Notes: generated by a model not told the origin, from the sequence alone. DNA of 64,000 bases from ZC4RG30 sp963812195 (GCA_963812195.1 CAWEUI010000008.1:1-64000); one strand, 5' to 3'. Counted from the first letter of the stretch, positions 1-9,530 are shown. Made by a program: numbers and translations.

Positions 1-409
1 TGTATGCACTGCTCCTTGCAGCAGAGCTGCCGTATTGCTGGCCTGCGGCGCGCGCCGCGGGGAGGGGTGGAGGAGGACCCCTCGCCGCCGTGGAGGTCCA
101 GGAAGCTATGACGACACTGTCGTCAACGCCGCCCGTGAAGCCGGCGCCGCCGCGGCCGCCCTGCAACAGGCCGGCCAGCAGCGCGTGCAGCGCGAACAGC
201 AGCTCAGCGCCGCGCGCGCCATGAGCGTCACCGCCAGGGCGCGCCTCGACAGCCAGCTCACGCATGCCGGCCCGCTGCTTGCAGCCCAGCTGGCGCAGGT
301 GAACCAACAACAGCAGCTGATCGGCGTGAATCTCGCCGCGGTGCTGGCAGACGTGCAACTGAAGCAGGCGCTGGCCGGAGATCCGGCGCCACAGGAAAGC
401 AAACCATGA
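1..409 (+). CDS. Outer-membrane efflux factor (NodT/OprM type), C-terminal fragment
   Basis: This is the tail of a TolC-like outer-membrane channel lipoprotein that would complete the tripartite pump with the two genes downstream. From about base 108 (SYDDTVVNAAREA) the protein reads as the long periplasmic helices of the family: Ala/Gln-rich coiled coil ending VLADVQLKQALAG. The reading frame is open back to base 2, but the residues encoded by about bases 35-107 are Arg/Gly-rich and do not resemble the family, so the first hundred bases look damaged, as is common at a contig end. The stop codon overlaps the ATG of the adaptor gene (ATGA), which supports a shared operon. The missing N-terminus lies outside the window. 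The family call rests only on about 100 residues and the neighbourhood. Confidence 0.6.
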   Translation, partial: VCTAPCSRAAVLLACGARRGEGWRRTPRRRGGPGSYDDTVVNAAREAGAAAAALQQAGQQRVQREQQLSAARAMSVTARARLDSQLTHAGPLLAAQLAQVNQQQQLIGVNLAAVLADVQLKQALAGDPAPQESKP

Positions 410-1568
410 GCGATACCACGCCCCCCCGACCAGCGAGAACGGCAACGGCAAGCGCCGCCGCATCCTGCTGACCCTCGCCGCCATATTCGTGACGGTGGGC
501 ATTGGCTGGGTGCTGCTGGAGCATTTCGTGTTCTCGCTGCGCGAGAAGACCGACGACGCCTACATCGTCGGCAACCAGGTCGGCGTCTCCTCCGAAGTCC
601 CCGGCACGGTGGTCGAAGTTTTCGCGCGCAACACTTCACGGGTCGAGGCCGGCCAGATACTTGTCAGGCTGGACGACACGGACGCGAAGCAGGCACTGGC
701 ACGCGCCGCCGCGCAGCTGGGCGAGACCGTGCGACAGGTGCGCATGCAGCAGGCGCAGGCCGTGCAGTACGACGCCAGCGTGGCCGAGCGCGAACTGCAG
801 CTGACCCGCGCCCAGGCGGATCTGGCCAAGCGCGAACCGCTGCTCGCCGAGCAGGCCGTGGCCGGCGAGGAAGTGCGCCACGCGCGCGAAGCCGTGCAGA
901 TGGCCGAAGCCGCCCTCAGGCAGGCCCGCCAGCAGGCCGCTGCCGCGCACGCGCTGGTGGCCGGCGTATCGCTGGAGCAGAACCCCACCGTGCAGGCCGC
1001 CAGCACCGCCTATCAGGATGCCTGGCTGGCCCTGCGCCGCACGCAGGTGGTCGCGCCGGTGGGCGGCTTCGTTGCACTGCGCAGCGTGCAGCTCGGCCAG
1101 CGGGTCGCTCCCGGCGAGCGCCTGCTGACCATCATCCCGTTGTCCGACGTGTGGCTGGAAGCCAATTTCAAGGAAGCCCAGGTGCGCAATCTGCGCCTGG
1201 GCCAACCGGTGAAGATCACCTCCGACCTGTACGGCGGCAGCGTCGTGTTCCACGGCCATGTCATCGGCCTGTCTGCGGGCACCGGATCGGCTTTCTCGCT
1301 GCTGCCGCCACAGAACGCCTCGGGCAACTGGATCAAGATCGTGCAGCGCCTGCCGGTGAAGGTCGCGCTCGACCCGCAGGAACTCAAGGAGCATCCGCTG
1401 CGTATCGGCCTGTCCATCACGGCCACCGTGGATACGCACGACCGCAGCGGCGCGGTGCTGGCGCCGGAGCCGGTGTCAAACGTGCACGAGCAGACCAGCT
1501 CCTATGCGCAGGATCTGGCCATAGCAGCGAGCCAGGCGCAGAAGATCATCCGCGCCAACGCGCACTGA
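406..1568 (+). CDS. emrA: HlyD/EmrA-family membrane fusion protein of a multidrug pump (frame break near start)
   Basis: Periplasmic adaptor that links an inner-membrane MFS pump to an outer-membrane channel. After an N-terminal membrane helix (about residues 20-45) comes the family signature KTDDAYIVGN, then a lipoyl-like half, a long coiled-coil hairpin and the second barrel half (VVAPVGGFVALRSVQLGQRV). The natural start is ATG 406, overlapping the previous stop. From there the frame runs into a C7 tract at 421-427 and then a stop; adding one C restores MSDTTPPPTSENGNG and leads into the membrane helix. Without the repair the first usable start is GTG 489, which would cut away the cytoplasmic tail and part of the helix. 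I read the tract as a one-base deletion, by sequencing error or true variation. About 387 residues when repaired, normal for EmrA. Confidence 0.88.
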
Positions 1569-1587
1569 GCGCGGCGTAGTCGCGCCC

Positions 1588-3153
1588 ATGGCCCAGGAGG
1601 ACAAGTCGGACAAGGTGGCGCCGGGCGAGTACCCGCCGCTGCATGGAGCGCTGCTGGTCTTCCTGACCATCGCGATCGGCCTGTCGAGCTTCATGGAAAT
1701 CCTCGACATGACCATCGTGAACGTGTCGATCCCCTCCATCGCCGGCAGCATGGGCGTCTCCCCATCCGAAGGCACCTGGACCATCAGCTCCTACCTGCTG
1801 GCTGCCGCGGTGGTGCAACCGCTGGCCGGCTGGATCGGCCGGCGCTTCGGCGAAGTGCGCACTTTTGTAGTTTCAAACCTGCTGTTCATCGTGTTCAGCG
1901 CGATCTGCGGCATGGCCACCAGCATGCCCATGCTGGTGGCCATGCGCCTGATGCAGGGCGTGGTTTCCGGTCCGATGATGTCGGTGGCGCAGGCACTGCT
2001 GCTGCGCAACTATCCGGTATACCTGCGCGGACTGGCGCTGGGCCTGTGGGCGATGGTGGTCATCGTGGCGCCCATCGTGGGCCCGGTGCTGGGCGGCTGG
2101 ATCACCGACAACCTCTCCTGGCCGTGGCTGTTCTACATCAATGTACCCGGCGGACTGTTCGCGGCCGGAGTCACCTGGACGCTGCTGCGCAAGCGCGAGT
2201 CAAAGCGCGTGAAGGTACCGGTGGACATCGTGGGCCTGCTGCTGCTGGTCGTCGGTGTGGGCGCGTTGCAGTTCATGCTGGACAACGGCAATGAACTGGA
2301 CTGGTTCCACTCCGGCAAGATCCTCGCGGCGGCAGTCATCGGCGTGGTCGCGATCTCGTTCCTGATTCCCTGGGAGCTTACCGACAAGCACCCCATCATC
2401 GACCTGCATCTGTTCTCGCGCACCAACTTCAGGGTCGGCGCCATATCAGTGGCCGTCGCCTACTTTGCCTTCACCGGCGTCAACGTGATCTATCCGCTGT
2501 GGCTGCAGACCGCGCTGGGCTACACCAGTACCTGGGCCGGTTGGGCCATGGCGCCCGTGGGCATCATGGCCCTGGTGCTGGCGCCGTTGATCGGCCGCAA
2601 CCTGTACCGGATCAACCTGCGGGCCGCCCCGACCCTCGCCTTCTGTATCCAGTGCGTGGCCATGCTGTGGTTCGCCTCGGAGACCAATCAGGTCTCGTTC
2701 GAACAGATGGCTTTGCCGCGCTTCATCATGGGTTTCGGCCTGCCGCTGTTCTTCCTGCCGCTGAACCAGATCATCATGTCGGGAATCCCCGCCGGGGAGA
2801 TCGCCTCGGCGGCCGGACTGTCGAACTTCGTGCGCACCTTCTCGGGCAGCATTGCCACAGCGGTGACGGTGTTCTTCTGGAACAACCGCGCGGAATTCCA
2901 CTACGCGACCATGACCGAACACATCAGGCCGGACGCACCGGCCTGGACGGCTTACCAGTCGCAGCTGCATGCGCTGGGCATGCACGGCGACGCGGCGTAC
3001 GCCGCCACCGCCCAGGTCATCAACACGCAGGCGCTGACCATGGGCGCCAACGACCTGTTCCGGCTGCTGGCCGCCCTGTTCGTGATGCTGGTACCGCTGG
3101 TGTGGCTGGCCCGGCCGCCGTTCCGCGCCATCGGCATGGGTGGCGCGCACTGA
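1588..3153 (+). CDS. emrB: EmrB/QacA-type MFS multidrug transporter (DHA2, 14 TM)
   Basis: Inner-membrane proton-driven drug exporter of the DHA2 family, 521 residues with about 14 hydrophobic segments. The first helix contains the family sequence LDMTIVNVSIPSIAGSMGVS, and loop 2-3 carries motif A (GWIGRRFGEVR). The helix-5 region shows the antiporter-like GPVLGGWIT. The gene begins 19 bases after the adaptor stop, so the outer-membrane factor, adaptor and pump form one operon for export across both membranes. Substrate cannot be read from sequence; members of this group export uncouplers, antibiotics, bile salts or fatty acids. It converges with the lipoprotein gene at 3163, only 9 bases away. 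Confidence 0.92.
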   Translation: MAQEDKSDKVAPGEYPPLHGALLVFLTIAIGLSSFMEILDMTIVNVSIPSIAGSMGVSPSEGTWTISSYLLAAAVVQPLAGWIGRRFGEVRTFVVSNLLFIVFSAICGMATSMPMLVAMRLMQGVVSGPMMSVAQALLLRNYPVYLRGLALGLWAMVVIVAPIVGPVLGGWITDNLSWPWLFYINVPGGLFAAGVTWTLLRKRESKRVKVPVDIVGLLLLVVGVGALQFMLDNGNELDWFHSGKILAAAVIGVVAISFLIPWELTDKHPIIDLHLFSRTNFRVGAISVAVAYFAFTGVNVIYPLWLQTALGYTSTWAGWAMAPVGIMALVLAPLIGRNLYRINLRAAPTLAFCIQCVAMLWFASETNQVSFEQMALPRFIMGFGLPLFFLPLNQIIMSGIPAGEIASAAGLSNFVRTFSGSIATAVTVFFWNNRAEFHYATMTEHIRPDAPAWTAYQSQLHALGMHGDAAYAATAQVINTQALTMGANDLFRLLAALFVMLVPLVWLARPPFRAIGMGGAH

Positions 3154-3162
3154 GGCGGCGAC

Positions 3163-4032
3163 TCAGCCGCCGGTGGCCGCCTTCAGCCTGGCGCGCTCCT
3201 GCTGCACGTAGTTCTTGCAGGCGCCTTCATCCTTCAGCGCGTCTTCCTTGCCGCCGGCCTGCTCGAGCCGCGCCAGTCCACCCGAATCATCGGGATGCGG
3301 CGTCAGCAGCAATTCGCAGGGCGCATCCTCCAGCCGCTTGAAACTGGCCTCGTAGGCCTTGAGCACATCGGGATGGCCCTTGTAGAACCTGCGCCCGGCC
3401 AACGGTGCCAGGTTGCTGGCGTAGACCGCCGGGAGGCACTTGCTGCCATCACAGGCGTCCCAGCTCCAGCTCGTGCCACCGGGCGTACCGCCCGGGGTCG
3501 CCACCACGCGCAGCCGTACATTGCCCACGCCCAGCAGCTGGTCGTCCTGCACGATCCACACCCGCTGCAGCTTCGGGAATGACGCCGATTTCATCCCGTA
3601 GCGCGGATCGCCCTTGGGCGGTCCGCCCTTCAACAGGGCTTCCTGCGATGCGCGCATCGCATAGACCTGCGCGCCGGTCAGCTTCTGCAGTTCGGCGATG
3701 CCGCCGGCCTGATCCACGTTGGGATCGCTGCTGAGGATGGCCTTGACTTCCATCGGGTCGAAGCCGAGCGCCTTGATGTTCGCCACGATCTGCGCGGCGG
3801 ATTCAGGCAGACCGCCATCGATCAGCACCGAACCGTAGTCGGAAACGACCAGGATGGACGCCAGGCCCGACGTGCCCACGTAGTAGGTGTTGCCGTAGAT
3901 CTGGAAGGGCTTGTGCGGCTGGTTCAACGCCGCGCGATCGGGACCACCCGCCGTTTCGCCCGTGGTCGCGCATCCTGAGAGCAGTACGGCAACGCTCGCG
4001 ACTGCGGCGGCTGCCTGCCTGAATCGAGTCAT
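3163..4032 (-). CDS. Subclass B3 metallo-beta-lactamase-like lipoprotein lacking metal-binding residues
   Basis: A 289-residue protein with a lipoprotein signal (LLSGC, Cys at about residue 21), so probably membrane-anchored in the periplasm. The fold follows subclass B3 metallo-beta-lactamases closely: YYVGTSGLASILV, VLIDGG, the AGGIAELQKLTGAQVY helix, TPGGTPGGTSW and LLTPHPD. The zinc ligands, however, are largely gone. The usual S-H-A-H-x-D-H stretch reads S-D-P-N-V-D-Q, and the usual TPGHTPG reads TPGGTPG; only the Asp and the late His of LLTPHP remain. The codons are unambiguous and the frame is intact, so this is not an indel effect. It should not hydrolyse beta-lactams in the usual way. 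It lies 37 bases downstream of purL on the same strand and may be read through from it. Confidence 0.85.
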   Translation of the reverse strand: MTRFRQAAAAVASVAVLLSGCATTGETAGGPDRAALNQPHKPFQIYGNTYYVGTSGLASILVVSDYGSVLIDGGLPESAAQIVANIKALGFDPMEVKAILSSDPNVDQAGGIAELQKLTGAQVYAMRASQEALLKGGPPKGDPRYGMKSASFPKLQRVWIVQDDQLLGVGNVRLRVVATPGGTPGGTSWSWDACDGSKCLPAVYASNLAPLAGRRFYKGHPDVLKAYEASFKRLEDAPCELLLTPHPDDSGGLARLEQAGGKEDALKDEGACKNYVQQERARLKAATGG

Positions 4033-4069
4033 TCCCTGCGTCCCCCGTATGATGGTTCGTAAAGGCGCG

Positions 4070-7000
4070 TCAGTTTACCCAAACACGGGCATTGCGGAAC
4101 ATGCGCATCCAGCCGCTGAATTCGCCGTCCAGGCGCGGATGCCAGGAGTTCTGCACGATGCGGAAGGAGCGCTCGGGGTGCGGCATCGTGATCAGCACGC
4201 GCCCGTCACGGCTGGTGACGGCGGCAATGCCCAGCGGCGAACCATTCGGATTGGCCGGATAGGCGGTAGCGGCGGCGCCGTGATTGTCCACATAGCGAAA
4301 CGCGATCTGCCGCGCCGCCGCCAGCGTTTCCTGCTCGGCGGCAGCCGTGAACTCGGCCCGCCCTTCGCCATGGGCCACCGCGACCGGCAACCGTGAACCG
4401 GCCATGCCGGCAAGCAGCACCGCAGGTGAGTCCAGTATCTCCACCAGCGAGAAGCGACCCTCGAACTGCTCGCCGCGATTGCGCACGAAGCGCGGCCAGT
4501 GCCCGGCTCCGGGCACGAGCTGGCGCAAGGCAGCCAGCATCTGGCAGCCGTTGCACACGCCCAGTGTGAAGGTATCGGTCCGCTCGAAGTAGCGTGCAAA
4601 CTGCTCGCGGGTGGCATCGTGGAACAGGATGGACTTGGCCCATCCCTCACCGGCGCCGAGCACGTCGCCGTAGGAGAATCCGCCGCAGGCCACCAGGCCA
4701 CGGAATTCGCGCAGGTTCCGGGATCCGGCCAGCAGGTCGCTCATGTGGATGTCGTGCGCCTCGAATCCGGCCAGATCCAGCGCCGCGGCCATTTCGGCCT
4801 GGCTGTTTACGCCCTGCTCACGCAGCACGGCAACCGCCGGACGAACACCTCGATTCACGTAGGGCGCGGCCACATCCTCGCGTGGATCGAAGGCCAGACG
4901 GACCTGCAGCCCCGGATCGGTCGCGTCGAGCTGGGCGGCGAATTCCTCGCGCGCGCAGTCTGGATCATCGCGCAGCAATCGCAGCCGGTGCGAAGTCTCG
5001 CTCCAGGCGCGCCGCGCATCACGCCAGTCCAGCTCCAGGCTGGCATCTGCGCCGCTGAAGCGCAGCCGCATCTGCGCGGCCGGCGCGCCGATGTCATGCA
5101 CACACCGGGCAAGGCCGGCGGCCGCGAAGATTCCCTGCACGGTGGCCGCGTCGGCGACGCGCACCTGCACTACCGCACCGGCTTCCTCCGCGAACAATTG
5201 CGCGCCCAGGCCGGCACCGCCGGGCGGCATGCTGATCTGCAGCCCGCAGCGCGACGCAAAAGCCATCTCCGCAAGGGCGGCGAACACGCCGCCGTCGGAC
5301 ACGTCGTGGTACGCCAGCAGCAGATCGCGCTGCCGGGCGGTACGCAAACCTTCGGCAAACCCCTTGAGCAACTCCGGCGCATCCAGGTCAGGCACGGAAT
5401 CGCCCAGTGCGCCGTACACCTGCGCCAGGATCGAGGCGCCCAGACGCGCGCGTCCCGCGCCCAGATCGATCCACAGCAGGCGCGTATCGCCCGCGTCCAT
5501 TGCCAGTTGCGGCGTCAGCGTGCGCCGCGCGTCGGCCACCGGCGCGAAGGCCGAGACGATCAGCGATACCGGCGCCACCACGGACTTGCTGGCGGCGCCG
5601 TCATGCCACACCGTCTTCATGGACAGGGAATCCTTGCCCACCGGAATCGCGATTTCCAGTGCCGGGCACAGCTCCATGCCGACGGCGCGCACCGCGTCGT
5701 AGAGCGCCGCGTCCTCACCCGGTTCGCCGCAGGCCGCCATCCAGTTGGCGGACAGTCGTATGTCGGACAACGCGCGGATGTCCGCGGCGAGGATGTTGGT
5801 CAGCGCCTCGGTCACCGCCATGCGCGCACTGGCCGCCGCGTCCAGCAATGCGGCCGGCGTCCGCTCGCCCATGGCCATGGCCTCGCCCGTATATTGAAAA
5901 TAGTCGCTGAGCGTTACCGCGACATCGGCCACCGGAACCTGCCACGGGCCCACCATCTGGTCGCGATGGATCTGACCGCCCACCGTGCGATCGCCGATGG
6001 TGATCAGGAAGGTCTTGTCGGCCACCGCCGGATGGGACAACACACGCAGGGCGGCTTCGTGCAGATCCAGGCCGGTGGTCCGGAAGCCCTGGCTGACGGG
6101 TGCCACGTGCGTGGCATCGCGCCGCATGCGCGGCGGCTTGCCCAGCAGCACGTCGATGGGCATGTCCACCGGGTAGTTGCCGAATTGATTGTCGTGGACC
6201 GACAGCACGCCATCATCCGTGAGGCGCCCGATTACGCCGAAAGGGCAACGTTCGCGCCGCGCGATCTGCTCGAAGCGATCCAGCCCGGCTTCGGAGATCA
6301 CCAGAACGTAGCGCTCCTGCGCCTCGTTGCACCAGATCTCCAGCGGCGACATGCCACTCTCGGCATTGGGAACCTCGCGCAATTCGATCCTCGCGCCGCG
6401 ATGGCTGTGCGCCACCGCCTCCGGCACGGCATTGGAAAGCCCGCCCGCGCCGACGTCGTGGATGAGCTGGATGGGATTGCGATCCCCCAGTGCCCAGCAG
6501 CGGTCGATGACTTCCTGGGCGCGGCGCTGGATCTCCGGATTGCCGCGCTGGACCGAGGCAAAGTCCAGTTCGGCCTCGGACTGGCCGCTGCCCATCGAGG
6601 ATGCCGCGCCACCGCCAAGACCGATCAGCATCGCCGGACCACCGAGCACGACCAGATGCGCGCCCACGGGGACTTCCTTCTTCAATGCCTGCGCCCGGCG
6701 CACGTTGCCCAGTCCGCCGGCGATCATGATCGGCTTGTGATAGCCGCGGGCGAGCCCGGCATCCAGGGTCTGCTCGAAGGTGCGGAAGTAGCCGGCGATG
6801 CACGGCCGGCCAAACTCGTTGTTGAAAGCGGCGGCGCCCAGCGGACCGTCGATCATGATGTCGAGCGCGCTCACGATGCGCCCGGGCTTGCCGAAACCCT
6901 GCTCCCAGGGCCGCTCGAACCCCGGTATGTGCAGGTTCGAGACCGAGTAACCCACCAGACCAGCCTTGGGCTTGGCGCCCAGCCCGGTGGCACCCTCGTC

Positions 7001-7945
7001 GCGGATCTCGCCACCGGATCCGGTGGCGGCTCCGGGAAACGGCGATATCGCCGTGGGATGATTGTGCGTCTCCACCTTCATCAGGATGTCGATGGGCTCG
7101 GCATGCGCGGCATACACCCCGCTCGACGGATCCGGAAACCAGCGCCGCCCCTGCCAGCCCTCCATCACCGCGGCATTGTCCTGGTAAGCCGACAACACAC
7201 CATGCGGCGCATGGCGGTAGGTGTTGCGGATCATCGCGAACAGGGACTGCGGCTGGGCAACGCCGTCCAGGCTGAACTCGGCGTTGAAGATCTTGTGGCG
7301 GCAGTGCTCGGAGTTGGCCTGCGCGAACATCATCAGCTCGACATCGTTGGGATCGCGTCCCAGTGTTTCGAAGCTCTCGAGCAGGTACCGGATCTCGTCA
7401 GCCGACAGCGCCAGGCCCAGCTCGACATTCGCGCGGTTCAGGGATTGCAGCGACCGCGGCACCGTGCCGAGCGCGCGTGGTTCGCCATCCGCGAACAGGC
7501 ACGCGGGGTCGTCGGCGGACCGCAGCACCGACTCGGTCATGCGGTCATGCAGTAACGGGACGAGGTGTGCGAGATCCGCATCTGCCAGCATCGCCGGGCC
7601 CTCGATGCAGAAGCTGACGCCGCGTTCCACGCGGCGCAACCAGGACAGTCCGCACACCTGCGCGATATCGGTTGCCTTGCTGGACCACGGTGAAATGGTC
7701 CCCGCACGCGGCACCACCAGCACAGTCTCCTTCCAGGCAGCGTCCACCGCGTAGCGTGGTCCGTAGGTCAGCAGCGCGTCCAGCCGCGCGCGTTCCTCCG
7801 GCGCCGGCTCCCGATGGCAATCGACCAGATGCACGAAACGGCTCGCAATCGCGCTCACCCCGGGGACCACGGCGCGGACCTGGGTCAGCAGCTTGGCAAG
7901 CCGGAATTCGCTATGGGCAGGGCCTCCAGGCAGGCGCAGGATCAC
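4070..7945 (-). CDS. purL: Phosphoribosylformylglycinamidine synthase (large one-chain PurL)
   Basis: Catalyses the ATP- and glutamine-dependent conversion of FGAR to FGAM, step 4 of purine synthesis, in the cytosol. At 1291 residues it has the full gammaproteobacterial/eukaryotic architecture: N-terminal PurS-like domain, linker, two AIRS-type synthetase halves (VETHNHPTAISPFPGAATG; later VGKDSLSMKT) and a C-terminal glutaminase. The glutaminase nucleophile is the Cys in GVCNGCQML, and its partners are seen in HGEGRAEF and MPHPERSF. Translation probably starts at GTG 7945. It is uninterrupted, unlike several neighbours. A perfect 6-bp inverted repeat lies 32-48 bases upstream of the start. 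It is divergent from the FHA gene. Confidence 0.97.
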   Translation of the reverse strand: MILRLPGGPAHSEFRLAKLLTQVRAVVPGVSAIASRFVHLVDCHREPAPEERARLDALLTYGPRYAVDAAWKETVLVVPRAGTISPWSSKATDIAQVCGLSWLRRVERGVSFCIEGPAMLADADLAHLVPLLHDRMTESVLRSADDPACLFADGEPRALGTVPRSLQSLNRANVELGLALSADEIRYLLESFETLGRDPNDVELMMFAQANSEHCRHKIFNAEFSLDGVAQPQSLFAMIRNTYRHAPHGVLSAYQDNAAVMEGWQGRRWFPDPSSGVYAAHAEPIDILMKVETHNHPTAISPFPGAATGSGGEIRDEGATGLGAKPKAGLVGYSVSNLHIPGFERPWEQGFGKPGRIVSALDIMIDGPLGAAAFNNEFGRPCIAGYFRTFEQTLDAGLARGYHKPIMIAGGLGNVRRAQALKKEVPVGAHLVVLGGPAMLIGLGGGAASSMGSGQSEAELDFASVQRGNPEIQRRAQEVIDRCWALGDRNPIQLIHDVGAGGLSNAVPEAVAHSHRGARIELREVPNAESGMSPLEIWCNEAQERYVLVISEAGLDRFEQIARRERCPFGVIGRLTDDGVLSVHDNQFGNYPVDMPIDVLLGKPPRMRRDATHVAPVSQGFRTTGLDLHEAALRVLSHPAVADKTFLITIGDRTVGGQIHRDQMVGPWQVPVADVAVTLSDYFQYTGEAMAMGERTPAALLDAAASARMAVTEALTNILAADIRALSDIRLSANWMAACGEPGEDAALYDAVRAVGMELCPALEIAIPVGKDSLSMKTVWHDGAASKSVVAPVSLIVSAFAPVADARRTLTPQLAMDAGDTRLLWIDLGAGRARLGASILAQVYGALGDSVPDLDAPELLKGFAEGLRTARQRDLLLAYHDVSDGGVFAALAEMAFASRCGLQISMPPGGAGLGAQLFAEEAGAVVQVRVADAATVQGIFAAAGLARCVHDIGAPAAQMRLRFSGADASLELDWRDARRAWSETSHRLRLLRDDPDCAREEFAAQLDATDPGLQVRLAFDPREDVAAPYVNRGVRPAVAVLREQGVNSQAEMAAALDLAGFEAHDIHMSDLLAGSRNLREFRGLVACGGFSYGDVLGAGEGWAKSILFHDATREQFARYFERTDTFTLGVCNGCQMLAALRQLVPGAGHWPRFVRNRGEQFEGRFSLVEILDSPAVLLAGMAGSRLPVAVAHGEGRAEFTAAAEQETLAAARQIAFRYVDNHGAAATAYPANPNGSPLGIAAVTSRDGRVLITMPHPERSFRIVQNSWHPRLDGEFSGWMRMFRNARVWVN

Positions 7946-7976
7946 GCGGGAGTCCGCGGGGGGTAATGGTTGCCCT

Positions 7977-7993
7977 GGTTCACTATTTGAACC
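7977..7993. promoter_or_regulatory. Perfect inverted repeat upstream of purL
   Basis: The sequence GGTTCA-CTATT-TGAACC is a perfect 6-bp palindrome with a 5-base centre, placed 32-48 bases before the purL start in the 150-bp divergent region with the FHA gene. It could be an operator for a dimeric repressor or a small hairpin in the purL leader. It does not match the PurR box I know from Escherichia coli. Function is inference. Confidence 0.35.
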
Positions 7994-8095
7994 CTGAAAG
8001 TGTGATCTGATGCCATTTGTTTCTGCGGGGCACTGCCGGAAGCGGGGCCGTGTTGCACATTATAGTGCAGCTCGGTCAGCGAAGGTTCCGGCGGC

Positions 8096-9424
8096 ATGGC
8101 CCTGCGCCTAGAAATCATCAGTGCACAACGCGAACAGCTCGGCAAGCGGGCCCGCATCATCCTGGGTGACGCCGATTGCAGCATCGGGCGCGCCCTGGAC
8201 AACGACTGGGCATTGCCTGACGTGTCGCGCTATCTGTCCGGCCACCACGCCACCATCCACTTCCGCGGCGGCGAATACTTCCTGGAAGACACCAGCAGCA
8301 ATGGCACCTATGTGAACGATGCCGTTGCCCCCCTCGGGCGGCGCGGCACGCGCGCCCTGCTGCATTCGGGCGACGTGCTGCGACTGGGCGACTATCGCAT
8401 CCTGGTGCATATCGACGAGTTGCCGCCGCCGCTCACCGCGCCGGATCCGCAAACCCAGGCCGACATGACGGTCGAAAGCGTCAAGCCGCTGCGCGACGTG
8501 AGGGGACGTCACGTGGACGAGGACGAGTCCATAGATTTTTCAGCGCTGGTCCGGACCGCCAACCCGGCGGCAACCCTGCAGCGCATGGGCACCGCGCGCC
8601 AGGCCAGCGACGCGGACCTCGGTGATGAGCTGACCATCGAATCCCTGCTCCCGGGCAACGGCGGCAGGGCCAGGCCGGATCCTGAACCCGCAACGCGCAC
8701 GATGGCGCGCTCCACGGCCAGCGTGACCATGCACCCGGAGGGTTCGACCGTCACGCAGAACTTCCCGGAAGACAACAGCGATATGGACAGCACGCAGATA
8801 CGCGCGATCGAACGCGACCGTATCGCGCGCCTGCGCGCGGCGGCCCGGGCGCGCCTGGAAGGAACCGGCTCGGTGCCGGCGCTGGACCTGCGCGGCGCGC
8901 TGCAGGCCTTCTGCCGTGGCGTCGGGATCGATCAGGGCCGGCTGTCCATGCAGGATGAAACGCAGGCACTGCAGCTGGCGGGCCGCCTGCTGCGCGAGGC
9001 ACTGCTGGGCCTGAAGGAAATCCTGCGCGCCCAGCAGGCCTGCATGGATCACAACGGCATCGAGTGCGATGCGCCGGAAGGCCGCTCGCCGCTGGATGCG
9101 AGCACGGACGAGTACCTGGTGGAATTGCTGGTGGGCCATGATCGACGCCGGCTCGACGCCGTAATGCAGCTACGTGGACAGTTCGCACATGCCAGAACCC
9201 ATGCGGCCGCGATCGACGCGGCGATGTACAGCGCGCTCCAGCAGTTCCTGGCGCACCTGGCGCCGGAGCGCATGGCCACCGGCAAGGATGCCAACACCAA
9301 CTGGAACCGCTACAAGGATGTGTACGGCAATCTGCTGCAGGCCAGGGATGGGCACCTGCCCCATCTGTTCCTCGAAGCGCTGGCCCAGGCCTACCAGGAC
9401 GCGCGCACCAAGAGCGCGGGTTGA
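8096..9424 (+). CDS. FHA-domain protein of the type VI secretion (TagH/Fha) kind
   Basis: 442 residues. Residues 1-105 form a forkhead-associated domain that would bind phosphothreonine: IGRALDNDW, then SGHHATIHF, then LEDTSSNGTYVND, which are the conserved GR, SxxH and SSNGT elements. A variable linker follows (about 110-255). The C-terminal part (LRGALQAFCRGVGID, RLLREALLGLKEILRAQ, RYKDVYGNLLQARDGHLPHLFLEALAQAYQDA) matches the layout of the C-terminal domain of type VI secretion FHA proteins, where FHA binding to a phosphorylated partner triggers assembly. No kinase, phosphatase or T6SS structural gene is present in this window, so it is an orphan or has another role. It is divergent from purL and precedes panD. 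Confidence 0.75.
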   Translation: MALRLEIISAQREQLGKRARIILGDADCSIGRALDNDWALPDVSRYLSGHHATIHFRGGEYFLEDTSSNGTYVNDAVAPLGRRGTRALLHSGDVLRLGDYRILVHIDELPPPLTAPDPQTQADMTVESVKPLRDVRGRHVDEDESIDFSALVRTANPAATLQRMGTARQASDADLGDELTIESLLPGNGGRARPDPEPATRTMARSTASVTMHPEGSTVTQNFPEDNSDMDSTQIRAIERDRIARLRAAARARLEGTGSVPALDLRGALQAFCRGVGIDQGRLSMQDETQALQLAGRLLREALLGLKEILRAQQACMDHNGIECDAPEGRSPLDASTDEYLVELLVGHDRRRLDAVMQLRGQFAHARTHAAAIDAAMYSALQQFLAHLAPERMATGKDANTNWNRYKDVYGNLLQARDGHLPHLFLEALAQAYQDARTKSAG

Positions 9425-9530
9425 ATTCCCTCTCGGCGGCTGGCGCACCTGGCGCGCGCGCGGCGGCGACACGGCGCGATAATGCCCGTTGCACCGACAG
9501 TCGCCGACCCGTTCCACGAAGGATCAACAG

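Noticed and set aside
3163..4032. Calling the metallo-beta-lactamase-like gene an active resistance determinant
   Set aside because: Three or more zinc ligands are replaced, so hydrolysis in the usual way is not supported.
4499..7555. A 1018-codon open frame on the plus strand across purL
   Set aside because: It is antisense to a fully conserved PurL and has the Arg/Gly/His-rich composition of GC-rich shadow frames; no domain is recognisable.
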